Source: Parapedobacter sp037190485 (GTDB taxonomy: Bacteria > Bacteroidota > Bacteroidia > Sphingobacteriales > Sphingobacteriaceae). From it: 64,000 bases of DNA. A program made the position numbers and the translations under genes. Location of the stretch: contig JBBCJB010000037.1 in NCBI GenBank assembly GCA_037190485.1, positions 93,801 through 157,800 of the forward strand, in the 5' to 3' direction. Numbering within the stretch: the stretch's first letter is position 1; every line of letters begins with the position of its first letter. Shown here in pieces: positions 25,514 through 33,743 of the stretch. The notes below the pieces were generated by a model, which saw nothing but the letters and a program-made list of their open reading frames with translations, was not told where the DNA came from and did no database searches.

Positions 25514-27418
25514 TCATTCAACGATCTTGAAATCCGTCCGGCGATTGAGCTGGCGTCCGGCATCCGTATCATTGGTCGCGATGGGCTGGGACTGGCCATA
25601 CCCTTTGTACCGCAGCCGCTGGCTGGCGATACCCGCCCCGATGAGGTAATCGTGTACCGCCTTGGCCCGGCTTTCCGAAAGCACCTGGTTATGCGTCTCA
25701 TTCCCCGTGTTGTCGGTATGTCCACCGATCTCGATCCGGACATCCGGATTCAGGTTCAGGAACTCGGTCAGCTGGTCGAGGTCGCTCTTGGATCGCGCCA
25801 ACAGGGTATACCTGTTGATGTCGAAGAAGATGTTGCTCAGCGTCTCGGTATTCCCGGTCCGGATGGGTGCGAGTTCGATACGGATCTCATACCCATCGTC
25901 GATCCTGGTGCTGTCATCGAGGGGATAGTTTTCCGAGAAAAACAGGTAGCCTGGCTGTTTGATGTGCAGCGCATAGGTCTTGCCGAAGGGTAGGGGGGCC
26001 AGGAACGTGCCGTCTTCGTAATCGGCCTGTTCGTGGTACGACCGTTGATTGGTCACGATATCGGTCACTGTCACTTCCGCTTGGAGCGGCGAACCGCTTT
26101 CCGCATCCACGATGGTGCCCTTGAGGTAAGCCACCGGGTCGGGCCTCGCAGCCGGGGGCAGGTCGAACGAATAGATGTCCAAGCCACCCAACGCGTCGTT
26201 GCGGTTGGCCGCGAAGAAGGCTTGCCGGCCATTCATGCTTACCGATAGCGCTCGCTGTTCGTGGTGGTCGTTGATTGGATAGCCCAAGTTGACGGGCTGC
26301 TGCCAGCGCCCGGCGCTATCGAGTCGGCTCTTGAAGATATCCTTGTCGCCGAAACCCGGCCAACCGTCCGAAACGAAATAGAGCGTGCGGTTGTCGGCAT
26401 GGATGTACGGCGAGCTCTCGTCATAGGGCGTATTGATCGATGGCCCCAGGTTCTGCGGCACACCCCATTGGCCATCGGGTTGCAGCGTGGACTTCCAGAT
26501 ATCGTATCCACCCTGCCCGCCGGGGCGATTGCTGACGAAGTAGAGCGTGCGCCCATCGGCACCCAGTGCGGGCTGCGCTTCCCATCCGCGACCATTGATG
26601 GGCGTGCCGAGGTTGTGGGGCTCGCCCCAGCCGTTGCCCTCGCGGCGCGACACATAGATGTCGCAGCTCCCCAAGCCGTCTGGCCGATTGCATCCCGTGA
26701 AAAAGAGGTACTTGCCATCGGGCGATAGGCAATGGGCGCCCTCGTTGTACAATGCGGAATTGACCGCCCCTTCCAGGAAATGGGCCGTCGTCCACGTCCC
26801 GCTGCTGTCTTGCGTGCTTTCGAAAAAATTCTCCTGGTTATCGATCTTGCGGGTGAAGATGATCGTCCGGTGATCGGCCGTGAGCTTCGGGAAATATTCG
26901 TCGTGTTCGCTGTTGATGGGTGCGCCGGGATTCCGGGGGAGGAACGCTGCGGGATGCTCCAGTGCCGCGAGGCTGAAGGTGCAGTCTGCGATATACTTGG
27001 CGGTAAGCCGCTTGCTGGATGCCGAAAGCCCCGGCGTACCCGCGTATCGGCGCAAGGCAGCCAACGCCTCGCCGTAATGGCCGCTGTGCAACAGGCTCTC
27101 GCCCAATCCGAACCAAGTCAGGGGCGTAAGCGCGGGATCCAGCGAGGCGACGCGGGCATACTGGCCGGCCGCTTCCGGGTAACGCCGTTGGCTCCGGAAG
27201 ATGTCGCCCAATTGTTGGTGCGCGGTCGCAAAACCGGTATCCAGTGCGATGGCGCTTTGCAACGAGGCGATGGCCTGGTCGTATTGCCGTGCCTTCAAGT
27301 GCCCCCCCGCACGCTCGAAGGCCTGTTGCGCCTTCCGGTTGCGCGAGGCCTCCTGCGCGTATCCATCCATGCAGCATAGCAAGCCCAATGACAATAGGAT
27401 GGATAGCGTTCTTCGCAT
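25514..27418 (-). CDS. OmpA-family protein with TPR and PD40 propeller domains
   Basis: 634 residues, with signal peptide RTLSILLSLGLLCCMDGYA. TPR repeats span about 28-135 (AFERAGGHLKARQYDQAIASLQSAIALD, FATAHQQLGDIFRSQRRYPEAAGQY). A TolB-like PD40 beta-propeller covers about 180-425 (repeats such as SPDGKYLFFTG, GADGRTLYFVSNRPGG, HADNRTLYFVSDG). A carboxypeptidase-regulatory-like domain (430-510) and a C-terminal OmpA domain (520-634) follow. The OmpA domain carries peptidoglycan-contacting residues in GGHTDNTGN and SESRAKAVHDYL. It links the outer membrane to peptidoglycan; such proteins often occur with gliding or type IX secretion genes, though none is adjacent. Confidence 0.93.
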   Translation of the reverse strand: MRRTLSILLSLGLLCCMDGYAQEASRNRKAQQAFERAGGHLKARQYDQAIASLQSAIALDTGFATAHQQLGDIFRSQRRYPEAAGQYARVASLDPALTPLTWFGLGESLLHSGHYGEALAALRRYAGTPGLSASSKRLTAKYIADCTFSLAALEHPAAFLPRNPGAPINSEHDEYFPKLTADHRTIIFTRKIDNQENFFESTQDSSGTWTTAHFLEGAVNSALYNEGAHCLSPDGKYLFFTGCNRPDGLGSCDIYVSRREGNGWGEPHNLGTPINGRGWEAQPALGADGRTLYFVSNRPGGQGGYDIWKSTLQPDGQWGVPQNLGPSINTPYDESSPYIHADNRTLYFVSDGWPGFGDKDIFKSRLDSAGRWQQPVNLGYPINDHHEQRALSVSMNGRQAFFAANRNDALGGLDIYSFDLPPAARPDPVAYLKGTIVDAESGSPLQAEVTVTDIVTNQRSYHEQADYEDGTFLAPLPFGKTYALHIKQPGYLFFSENYPLDDSTRIDDGYEIRIELAPIRTGNTETLSNIFFDINRYTLLARSKSDLDQLTEFLNLNPDVRIEIGGHTDNTGNETHNQVLSESRAKAVHDYLIGAGIASQRLRYKGYGQSQPIATNDTDAGRQLNRRTDFKIVE

Positions 27419-27463
27419 GGATGCAACGATTTACGAAACGCTAAGGTAATGGTTTTCCGCGAA

Positions 27464-28228
27464 CTATCGTTGCTTAAATTCCATGAGCAGCTTTTTGGTC
27501 TCGGGGCTGAGCGCCAAGCGGCCGCTGATGGCCGCCTGCTCGTGCAGCAGCGTGGCCCAGTGATCCGTACCGCGCCACAGCGTACGCTTGAGCGCGGATA
27601 GGGCATCCGGGCTCTTGCCGAGCAAGGATGCGCAGAACCGCTGGATGGCGCCGTCCATCGCATCGATGGTCGGCTCGACTTCATGCAACAGCCCGCGTTG
27701 ATGGCACCATGCGGCATCGAAGAACGAGCCGGGGTTCAACGACAGTTGCGTCAACGCCGATACGCCGATTTTCCGCTCGATCGCCGGGGCGATCACGAAA
27801 GGCCCGATGTTGATGCCGATCTCGCTGAGTTTCACCGCTGCCTGTGCGGTGGCAAACGCATAGTCGCATGCGGCGATAAGGCCGACGCCGCCGCCCACCG
27901 CCTTGCCCTGCACGCGTCCGATGGTGAGCTTCGGCGATTCACGGATCGCGTTGATCACCGCGGCAAAGCCCGAAAAGAACGCGTGGCCGGACGCCTCGTC
28001 AGCAATGGCCAACAATTCATCGAAGCTCGCCCCGGCACAGAATGTACGGTCGCCATCGCTTTTCAGCAGCAACAGCTTCACGGCGGGGTTTTCACCGGCC
28101 TCGCGCAACTGCTCGGCCAATTGCCCGAGCAAACCGGACGGCAGGGCGTTGTGCGCCGGATGGCCGAAGGTGACCACGGCCAATCCATCGGGTTGTACCC
28201 GGGTGGTTACGGCTCCGGACGCTGGCAT
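27464..28228 (-). CDS. Enoyl-CoA hydratase/isomerase family protein
   Basis: 254 residues from ATG 28228, which overlaps the stop of the upstream guanylyltransferase gene (TGATG); the frame is open further but that part reads as noncoding. Crotonase-fold features are the oxyanion-hole segments SDGDRTFCAGASFDEL and GKAVGGGVGLIAACDYAFA, followed by KLSEIGINIGPFVIAP. It hydrates or isomerises an acyl-CoA in the cytoplasm, possibly in beta-oxidation or an amino-acid degradation route. The usual catalytic Glu pair is not clear, so the precise reaction stays open. Confidence 0.88.
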   Translation of the reverse strand: MPASGAVTTRVQPDGLAVVTFGHPAHNALPSGLLGQLAEQLREAGENPAVKLLLLKSDGDRTFCAGASFDELLAIADEASGHAFFSGFAAVINAIRESPKLTIGRVQGKAVGGGVGLIAACDYAFATAQAAVKLSEIGINIGPFVIAPAIERKIGVSALTQLSLNPGSFFDAAWCHQRGLLHEVEPTIDAMDGAIQRFCASLLGKSPDALSALKRTLWRGTDHWATLLHEQAAISGRLALSPETKKLLMEFKQR

Positions 28229-29310
28229 CAACTGTAGGTGTTTCCGAATTTCTCCTTGACGTCGGCCACGATCTGCTTCACGCCTTGTTCCTGATCCTTC
28301 GGACAGATCATCAACGTGTCTTCCGACTGGACCACGATGAAATTGTGGAGCCCTTTGATGATGACCAGTTTTTCCTTGGGTGTATGGATCATGCAATTGG
28401 ACGAGTCATACACGATCACGTTTTCAGGCGACGTGGACACGTTGCCCAGATAGTCCCTTTCAGCCAGTTCGTGCACCGATGCCCATGTCCCCAGGTCGGA
28501 CCATCCGAAGTCGGTCGGGAGGACGTAGACGTTATCCGCCTTTTCCATGACAGCGAAATCGATGGAAATGTTCACGCATCGGATGAAGGCCCCCGAGATG
28601 AATTTGGCTTCGCGATCGGAATTGTAGATCTCGGCGCCTTCCTTGAATACGTCGTTCATTTCGGTCTGGTATTTATCGAACGCTTGGATGATCGATTTCG
28701 CCGACCAGATGAATATACCGGCGTTCCACAGGAAATCGCCGCTTTGCAAAAAGGTCTTGGCCAATTCCAGGTTGGGCTTTTCCGTGAAAAGCTTCACTTT
28801 CTTGAAGCCCGCCACCGGAGCGCTCTTGCCGTATTGGATGTAGCCGTATCCGGTATCCGGACGCGAGGGCTTGATGCCCAGGGTGACGAGCCAATCGTGG
28901 CTCTCGGCACATTTGAGCCCCTTGAGCACATCACTGGCAAAAACTTCCGGCTCCAGGATCAGGTGATCGGCTGGCGCGATCACCATGGTGGCGTCGGGAT
29001 TGAGCTGCTGGATCTTGTGGCTCGCGTAAGCGATGCACGGTGCCGTGTTGCGCATGATGGGTTCGAGGATGAGTTGTTGCGCCGACAGATCCGGCAGCTG
29101 CTCCCGGACCAGCTCGGCATACGATTCATTCGTGGCGATGAAGATGTTTTCCTGCGGCACGATCTTCAGGAATCGGTCGTAAGTCGTTTGGATAAGGGTT
29201 TTCCCCGTGCCCATCATGTCGATGAACTGCTTAGGTAGCTTGGTCCGGCTAACCGGCCAGAACCGGCTCCCGATACCGCCCGCCATGATGACGGCATAGT
29301 AATTCTTCAT
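28228..29310 (-). CDS. Mannose-1-phosphate guanylyltransferase
   Basis: 360 residues starting at ATG 29310 (MKNYYAVIMAGG). The nucleotidyltransferase signature AGGIGSRFWPVSRTKLPKQF is followed by the FTEKP sugar-binding motif and NAGIFIW. It makes GDP-mannose from mannose-1-phosphate and GTP for cell-surface polysaccharides, fucose or lipid-linked sugars. It has no C-terminal phosphomannose isomerase domain, so it is the single-function type. It lies about 65 bp after kdsD on the same strand and overlaps the enoyl-CoA hydratase gene. A longer N-terminus in frame (12 more codons) is unlikely. Confidence 0.93.
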   Translation of the reverse strand: MKNYYAVIMAGGIGSRFWPVSRTKLPKQFIDMMGTGKTLIQTTYDRFLKIVPQENIFIATNESYAELVREQLPDLSAQQLILEPIMRNTAPCIAYASHKIQQLNPDATMVIAPADHLILEPEVFASDVLKGLKCAESHDWLVTLGIKPSRPDTGYGYIQYGKSAPVAGFKKVKLFTEKPNLELAKTFLQSGDFLWNAGIFIWSAKSIIQAFDKYQTEMNDVFKEGAEIYNSDREAKFISGAFIRCVNISIDFAVMEKADNVYVLPTDFGWSDLGTWASVHELAERDYLGNVSTSPENVIVYDSSNCMIHTPKEKLVIIKGLHNFIVVQSEDTLMICPKDQEQGVKQIVADVKEKFGNTYS

Positions 29311-29375
29311 GTTGTCGCTTATTTGCTTATGCTGCTTATTTGCCATTGAAAATCGTAACCTCCACCCGTAAATCC

Positions 29376-30341
29376 CTAGACCATCCCTTCCTTCAGCAAG
29401 TCATGCAAATGGATGATGCCATCATACGATTGACCATCCAAGACCAATAACTGCGTGATGTTGCATGCGCGCATGATCGACAGCGCATTGATGGCCAACT
29501 CACCGGCCGCGATCGTTTTGGGCGCACGCCCCATGATGTCAGCGGCCGTCAGCTCGTCGATGTGACGGTGGTTTTCCAACATGCGCCTGATGTCCCCGTC
29601 GGTCACGATGCCGGCCAGCGCACCCCGATCCACCACGGCCACCGCGCCGAGCCGGTACCTGGTGATGGCCACGATCACGTCCCTGACGGATGCATCGGAC
29701 GCGACCGACGGTTTGCCATTGTGTGCCGACAGATCGGAAACCCTGAGGTACAGCCGCTTGCCCAGCGACCCGCCGGGATGGTACCTCGCGAAATCCCGAT
29801 CGCTGAACTGGCGGCATTCCAACAGGCAAATGGCCAGCGCATCGCCCATGGCCAATTGAGCCGTCGTGCTCGTGGTCGGCGCCAGGTTATGCGGACAGGC
29901 CTCCTTTTCCACGGTGGTGTCTAGGACATGATCCGCCTGATCCGCCAAGTACGATTGCATATTCCCGACCAACGCGACCAGCGAATTGCCCGACTGCCTC
30001 AGCAAGGGCACCAACACCTTGATTTCAGGGGTATTGCCGCTTTTGGACAGTACCATCACCAGGTCATCGGCCTGGATGATCCCCAGGTCTCCGTGTATCG
30101 CATCCGCCGCATGCATGAACGTGGCCGGGGTTCCGGTTGAATTCAATGTAGCCACGATTTTTTGCGCGATGATGGCGCTTTTGCCCACGCCGGTCACGAC
30201 CACGCGCCCTTTCAAGGCCAACACCTTCGTTACCACCGCAATGAAATCACTATCAATTCGTTCTGTGAGTTTGTTCAAAGCAACCGCCTCTTGCGTCAAT
30301 ACGCTAATTGCAATATTTTTGATTTCGGAATTGCTTTTCAC
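29376..30341 (-). CDS. kdsD: KpsF/GutQ-type arabinose-5-phosphate isomerase
   Basis: A SIS sugar-isomerase domain (about 20-190, VVVTGVGKSAIIAQKIVATLNSTGTPA and VMVLSKSGNTPEI) is followed by two CBS domains. It converts ribulose-5-phosphate to arabinose-5-phosphate, the first step of KDO synthesis; kdsA lies close by on the other strand. The GTG at 30341 (321 residues, VKSNSEIKNIAIS) is preferred. The ATG at 30398 would lie upstream of a TATTTTTG promoter box at 30376-30383 and would overlap the recQ region. Confidence 0.88.
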   Translation of the reverse strand: MKSNSEIKNIAISVLTQEAVALNKLTERIDSDFIAVVTKVLALKGRVVVTGVGKSAIIAQKIVATLNSTGTPATFMHAADAIHGDLGIIQADDLVMVLSKSGNTPEIKVLVPLLRQSGNSLVALVGNMQSYLADQADHVLDTTVEKEACPHNLAPTTSTTAQLAMGDALAICLLECRQFSDRDFARYHPGGSLGKRLYLRVSDLSAHNGKPSVASDASVRDVIVAITRYRLGAVAVVDRGALAGIVTDGDIRRMLENHRHIDELTAADIMGRAPKTIAAGELAINALSIMRACNITQLLVLDGQSYDGIIHLHDLLKEGMV

Positions 30342-30375
30342 AAATATATTTTCTAATTTTAGATACTGATATGCG

Positions 30376-30383
30376 CAAAAATA
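30376..30383 (-). promoter_or_regulatory. Probable -7 box of the kdsD promoter
   Basis: TATTTTTG on the minus strand fits TAnnTTTG fully, about 35 bp upstream of the GTG start of kdsD. The -33 element is weak. The position argues against the longer kdsD start. Confidence 0.4.
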
Positions 30384-30438
30384 TGTTATTTTGGGCATTA
30401 ATAGGTTATCGGTCTATCTAAATTTTGCGAAGGGCGCA

Positions 30439-32631
30439 ATGGAAATAGCGAAAAGATTATTTGACAACTTACAGGAATTTTTTGGTTTTGACACATTTAA
30501 AGGCGATCAGGAGGCCATAATAACCAATATCCTCCAGAAAAACGACACCTTCGTGATCATGCCAACAGGCGGGGGGAAATCGATTTGCTATCAACTTCCG
30601 GCGCTGATGAGCGAGGGTACCGCGATTGTCATTTCACCGCTCATCGCGTTGATGAAGAACCAGGTGGATCAACTCCGCTCGTTCGGCGGCGATGACAGCA
30701 TCGCCCACTTCTTGAATTCTTCGCTCAACAAAAGCGACATCATGCGGGTACGGCAGGATGTGGTGGCCGGAAAGACGAAATTGCTGTATGTGGCGCCGGA
30801 GTCACTGGCCAAGGCCGAGAACGTGGAGTTCCTTAAACTCATCACCGTCTCGTTCGTGGCCGTCGATGAGGCGCACTGCATCTCGGAGTGGGGGCATGAC
30901 TTCCGGCCGGAGTATCGCAAGATACGCTCGGTCATCAATTCGATCGGCAGCGGAATACCCGTCATCGCGCTCACCGCCACGGCAACGCCGAAAGTGCAGT
31001 CGGATATCCGCAAAAACCTGCAGATGAACGAGGCGACCTTATTCAAGTCTTCATTCAACAGGCCTAACCTCTATTACGAGGTCAAGCCCAAGCGGAACGT
31101 GGTCAAGGAAATCGTACGGTTCATCAAGAACAATGCGGGCAAATCCGGTATCATCTACTGTTTGAGCCGCAAGAAAGTGGAAGAGATCGCCGAAGTACTG
31201 AACATCAACGGGATCAAGGCCTTGCCATACCACGCCGGATTGGACGCAAAGACGCGGGCCGAAACGCAAGACAAATTCCTGATGGAAGACGTTGAGGTCA
31301 TCGTGGCCACCATCGCTTTCGGCATGGGCATCGACAAGCCGGATGTCCGCTATGTCATCCACCACGACATCCCCAAAAGCATGGAAGGCTACTACCAAGA
31401 GACCGGTCGGGCTGGCCGCGACGGTGGCGAGGGCCATTGCCTGGCATTCTATTCCGAAAAGGATATCGAGAAACTGACCAAGTTCATGAAGGACAAGCCG
31501 GTATCCGAACGCGAGATCGGCACCCAGATCCTGAAAGAAGTCATCGACTATTCGGAATCATCGGTTTGCCGCAGGAAACAGATCCTACACTATTTCGGCG
31601 AGAATTTCGATGAAACCGGCTGCAGCAACATGTGCGACAATTGCAGCACGCAACAAACCCATTTCGACGCGGAGGGTTCGTTGCTGCAGGTCCTTAAATT
31701 CATCCAGGAACAAGGCGAGAAATTCGACGATCACCACATCACCAATGTGTTCATCGGCCAGAACAACCAGCCCATCTCTTCCTATAAGCACGATACGCAC
31801 CCCATGTTCGGCAGCGGGAAGGAACATGGCGTCATCTATTGGAAATCACTGATCAGGCAAGCCGTATTGGCCAACTTCCTGGCCAAGGACATCGACAATT
31901 ACGGCTTGCTGATGCTGACCGAAACGGGCAGCCGGTTCATCCAGAACCCGTATGGCATCAGGTTCATCCTCAACAAGCCCATGGACGCGGCGACCGAAGA
32001 CGGTTCGGACGAACCCCTACAGCAGGGGGGGAGCGCGGTGGATACGCAGCTGTTGAAAATGCTGAAGGAACTCCGCAAGAAAATCGCCAAGCAGAAGGGT
32101 TTGCCGCCTTTCGTGATTTTCCAGGATCCGTCGCTCGACGAAATGTGTACGCATTATCCCATCACCATCGATGAGATGAAGCAAATCCACGGCGTGGGTT
32201 CGGGGAAAGCCCTCAAATTCGGCAGCCAGTTCGTCGAGATCATCAAGCAGTACGTCGAAGAGAATGAAATCGATCGCCCGCAGGACCTGGTCATCAAGGG
32301 TACGGCAAACAAATCCGCGCTCAAGGTGTCGATCATCCAGAACATCGACCGCAAGATCGGCCTGGAAGACATCGCCCATTCCAAGGGCATCAGTTACGAG
32401 GACCTGTTGAAGGAAGTGGAATCGATCGTCAATTCGGGCACCAAGCTCAACCTGGGTTATTTCGTGGATGAGATCATCGACGAGGACCGGCAGGACGAAG
32501 TGTTCGATTACTTCCGGGGCGCCGAGGTCGATTCAATCGACCAAGCCCTGAAGGATCTGGGGTCGGACGATTACACCTACGAGGAAATCCAGCTCATGCG
32601 CATCAAGTTCATGTCTGAACTCGGAAATTGA
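30439..32631 (+). CDS. recQ: ATP-dependent DNA helicase RecQ
   Basis: 730 residues from ATG 30439. Motifs include Walker A MPTGGGKS, DEAH box AVDEAHCISEWGHDFRPEY, the aromatic-rich loop, motif VI QETGRAGRDG, and the zinc-binding Cys set (CRRKQILHYFGENFDETGCSNMCDNC). A winged-helix (RQC) domain follows, and an HRDC domain (LRKKIAKQKGLPPFVIF) lies at about 540-620. The C-terminal extension of about 100 residues is usual in Bacteroidota RecQ. It unwinds DNA 3'-to-5' in recombination and fork repair. It diverges from kdsD and runs into kdsA with an 8-nt gap. Confidence 0.95.
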   Translation: MEIAKRLFDNLQEFFGFDTFKGDQEAIITNILQKNDTFVIMPTGGGKSICYQLPALMSEGTAIVISPLIALMKNQVDQLRSFGGDDSIAHFLNSSLNKSDIMRVRQDVVAGKTKLLYVAPESLAKAENVEFLKLITVSFVAVDEAHCISEWGHDFRPEYRKIRSVINSIGSGIPVIALTATATPKVQSDIRKNLQMNEATLFKSSFNRPNLYYEVKPKRNVVKEIVRFIKNNAGKSGIIYCLSRKKVEEIAEVLNINGIKALPYHAGLDAKTRAETQDKFLMEDVEVIVATIAFGMGIDKPDVRYVIHHDIPKSMEGYYQETGRAGRDGGEGHCLAFYSEKDIEKLTKFMKDKPVSEREIGTQILKEVIDYSESSVCRRKQILHYFGENFDETGCSNMCDNCSTQQTHFDAEGSLLQVLKFIQEQGEKFDDHHITNVFIGQNNQPISSYKHDTHPMFGSGKEHGVIYWKSLIRQAVLANFLAKDIDNYGLLMLTETGSRFIQNPYGIRFILNKPMDAATEDGSDEPLQQGGSAVDTQLLKMLKELRKKIAKQKGLPPFVIFQDPSLDEMCTHYPITIDEMKQIHGVGSGKALKFGSQFVEIIKQYVEENEIDRPQDLVIKGTANKSALKVSIIQNIDRKIGLEDIAHSKGISYEDLLKEVESIVNSGTKLNLGYFVDEIIDEDRQDEVFDYFRGAEVDSIDQALKDLGSDDYTYEEIQLMRIKFMSELGN

Positions 32632-32639
32632 CCCCGCTT

Positions 32640-33458
32640 ATGACTATCGACTCCATCATACCCGGCGTCAAGCACGCGGGTTCCCCGAACTTTTTCCTGC
32701 TGGCGGGTCCGTGTGCCATCGAAGGGGAGGACATCGCCATGCGCATCGCGGAACGCATCGTCGCCATCACCGACCGTTTGGGCATCCCCTATGTGTTCAA
32801 GGGTTCCTATCGCAAGGCCAATCGCTCGCGCGGCGATTCGTTCACGGGTATCGGCGACGAACGGGCATTGGCCGTCCTGCGCAAGGTTGGCACCACCTTC
32901 GGCGTGCCCACGGTAACCGATATCCATGAAAGCCACGAAGCCGAAATGGCCGCTGCGTACGTGGACGTGTTGCAAATCCCCGCGTTCCTGTGCCGGCAGA
33001 CCGAACTGCTGGCGGCAGCCGCGAAAACCGGCAAGACCGTCAACATCAAGAAAGGCCAATTCCTTTCTGCCGGTGCCATGCGTTTCGCCGTCGACAAGGT
33101 GAACGACTCGGGCAACAGCAAGGTCATCCTGACCGATCGCGGCAATTCATTCGGCTACCAGGACCTAATCGTCGATTTCCGGGGCATCCCGGAAATGCGC
33201 GGCTTCGGCGTACCGGTCGTGATGGATTGCACGCACTCGCTGCAACAGCCCAATCAGGCGTCCGGCGTGACAGGGGGCAAGCCCGCGCTCATCGAGACCA
33301 TTGCCAAGGCGGCGATAGCCGTCGGGGCAGACGGCTTGTTCATCGAAACGCACCCCGACCCCGCCAATGCCAAATCAGATGGCGCCAACATGCTCCAGCT
33401 CGATTTGCTTGAGGGGCTACTCGAGAAATTGGTCAAGGTACGCCAAGCGATAAGCTAA
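32640..33458 (+). CDS. kdsA: 3-deoxy-8-phosphooctulonate synthase (KDO-8-phosphate synthase)
   Basis: 272 residues from ATG 32640. It condenses arabinose-5-phosphate with phosphoenolpyruvate for lipopolysaccharide core synthesis. Visible are LLAGPCAIEG, FKGSYRKANRSRGDSFTGIGDE, PTVTDIHESHE, DVLQIPAFLCRQTELL, KKGQFLS and VMDCTHSLQQPN. A Cys in LAGPCAIEG, together with His and Asp residues in the later motifs, resembles the metal-dependent type. It follows recQ by 8 nt, while its pathway partner kdsD is on the opposite strand beyond recQ. A TTG at 32628 overlapping the recQ stop is a less likely start. Confidence 0.95.
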   Translation: MTIDSIIPGVKHAGSPNFFLLAGPCAIEGEDIAMRIAERIVAITDRLGIPYVFKGSYRKANRSRGDSFTGIGDERALAVLRKVGTTFGVPTVTDIHESHEAEMAAAYVDVLQIPAFLCRQTELLAAAAKTGKTVNIKKGQFLSAGAMRFAVDKVNDSGNSKVILTDRGNSFGYQDLIVDFRGIPEMRGFGVPVVMDCTHSLQQPNQASGVTGGKPALIETIAKAAIAVGADGLFIETHPDPANAKSDGANMLQLDLLEGLLEKLVKVRQAIS

Positions 33459-33588
33459 GGCGCAACACCTATGCGAGGGCTTGTCGATAATCGATTATTT
33501 GCTTGAAAAACAATCGATTAAATATATAGTCGCTTTATTTTTTCGATTAACACTACCACTCCCATATACTTTACGTATATTTGTCGGC
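33459..33588. promoter_or_regulatory. AT-rich control region upstream of the sulfate assimilation operon
   Basis: Contains an inverted repeat with 9-bp arms, TAATCGATT (33488-33496) and AATCGATTA (33512-33520), extended by TTT/AAA inside. A third CGATTAA copy lies at 33544-33550. These could bind an activator, or the hairpin could end the recQ-kdsA transcript. A -7 box TATATTTG at 33576-33583 has no good TTG at the usual distance, which would fit a promoter that needs an activator. Confidence 0.45.
33576..33583 (+). promoter_or_regulatory. -7 box for the cys leader peptide and operon
   Basis: TATATTTG matches TAnnTTTG fully. The leader ATG begins 5 nt later, so the transcript probably starts at or beside the start codon. 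The -33 element is poor. Confidence 0.55.
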
Positions 33589-33639
33589 ATGAAACAAGCA
33601 AATACGTTGATGTCATACTGTCGCACGCCAATGGGGTGA
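33589..33639 (+). CDS. Candidate 16-residue leader peptide of the sulfate assimilation operon
   Basis: ATG at 33589 opens a 16-codon frame, MKQANTLMSYCRTPMG, ending in TGA at 33637-33639. It starts 5 nt after a perfect -7 box and is followed by a hairpin that could act as antiterminator and then by an intrinsic terminator before the sulfite reductase gene. The only Cys codon is TGT at 33619-33621, followed by Arg. This is the arrangement expected for ribosome-mediated attenuation by cysteine supply. Translation is inferred from layout, not proven; I know no named family for it. Confidence 0.55.
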   Translation: MKQANTLMSYCRTPMG

Positions 33640-33643
33640 CTGT

Positions 33644-33685
33644 GGCTGTTATACACGCGTTTGAAGCATAGCTGATATAACGGCC
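33644..33685 (+). promoter_or_regulatory. Candidate antiterminator hairpin in the cys leader
   Basis: GGCTGTTATA (33644-33653) pairs with TATAACGGCC (33676-33685) over ten base pairs with one G-U. The 3' arm takes C84 and C85, the base of the terminator stem, so the two structures compete. The 5' arm starts 4 nt after the leader stop codon, where a ribosome finishing the leader would cover it. Confidence 0.5.
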
Positions 33686-33717
33686 TCCACTAACGAATTA
33701 GGGAGGTTTTTTTATTT
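33684..33717 (+). terminator. Intrinsic terminator (attenuator) ahead of the sulfite reductase gene
   Basis: CCTCC (33684-33688), one bulged A, CTAA, the loop CGAA, TTAG and GGAGG (33702-33706) make a nine-base-pair stem, followed by TTTTTTTATTTT. It lies between the leader peptide and the first structural gene of the same strand, so it must be read through for expression. Confidence 0.8.
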
Positions 33718-33743
33718 TATCATTGAGTAACTAAACAACATCC

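Noticed and set aside
28229..28396. N-terminal extension of the enoyl-CoA hydratase
   Set aside because: It lies inside the guanylyltransferase gene, and the crotonase fold starts after the ATG at 28228.
33459..33743. A SAM or other metabolite riboswitch upstream of the cys operon
   Set aside because: I looked for a multi-stem aptamer; the leader is too short and is better explained by the peptide and two competing hairpins.
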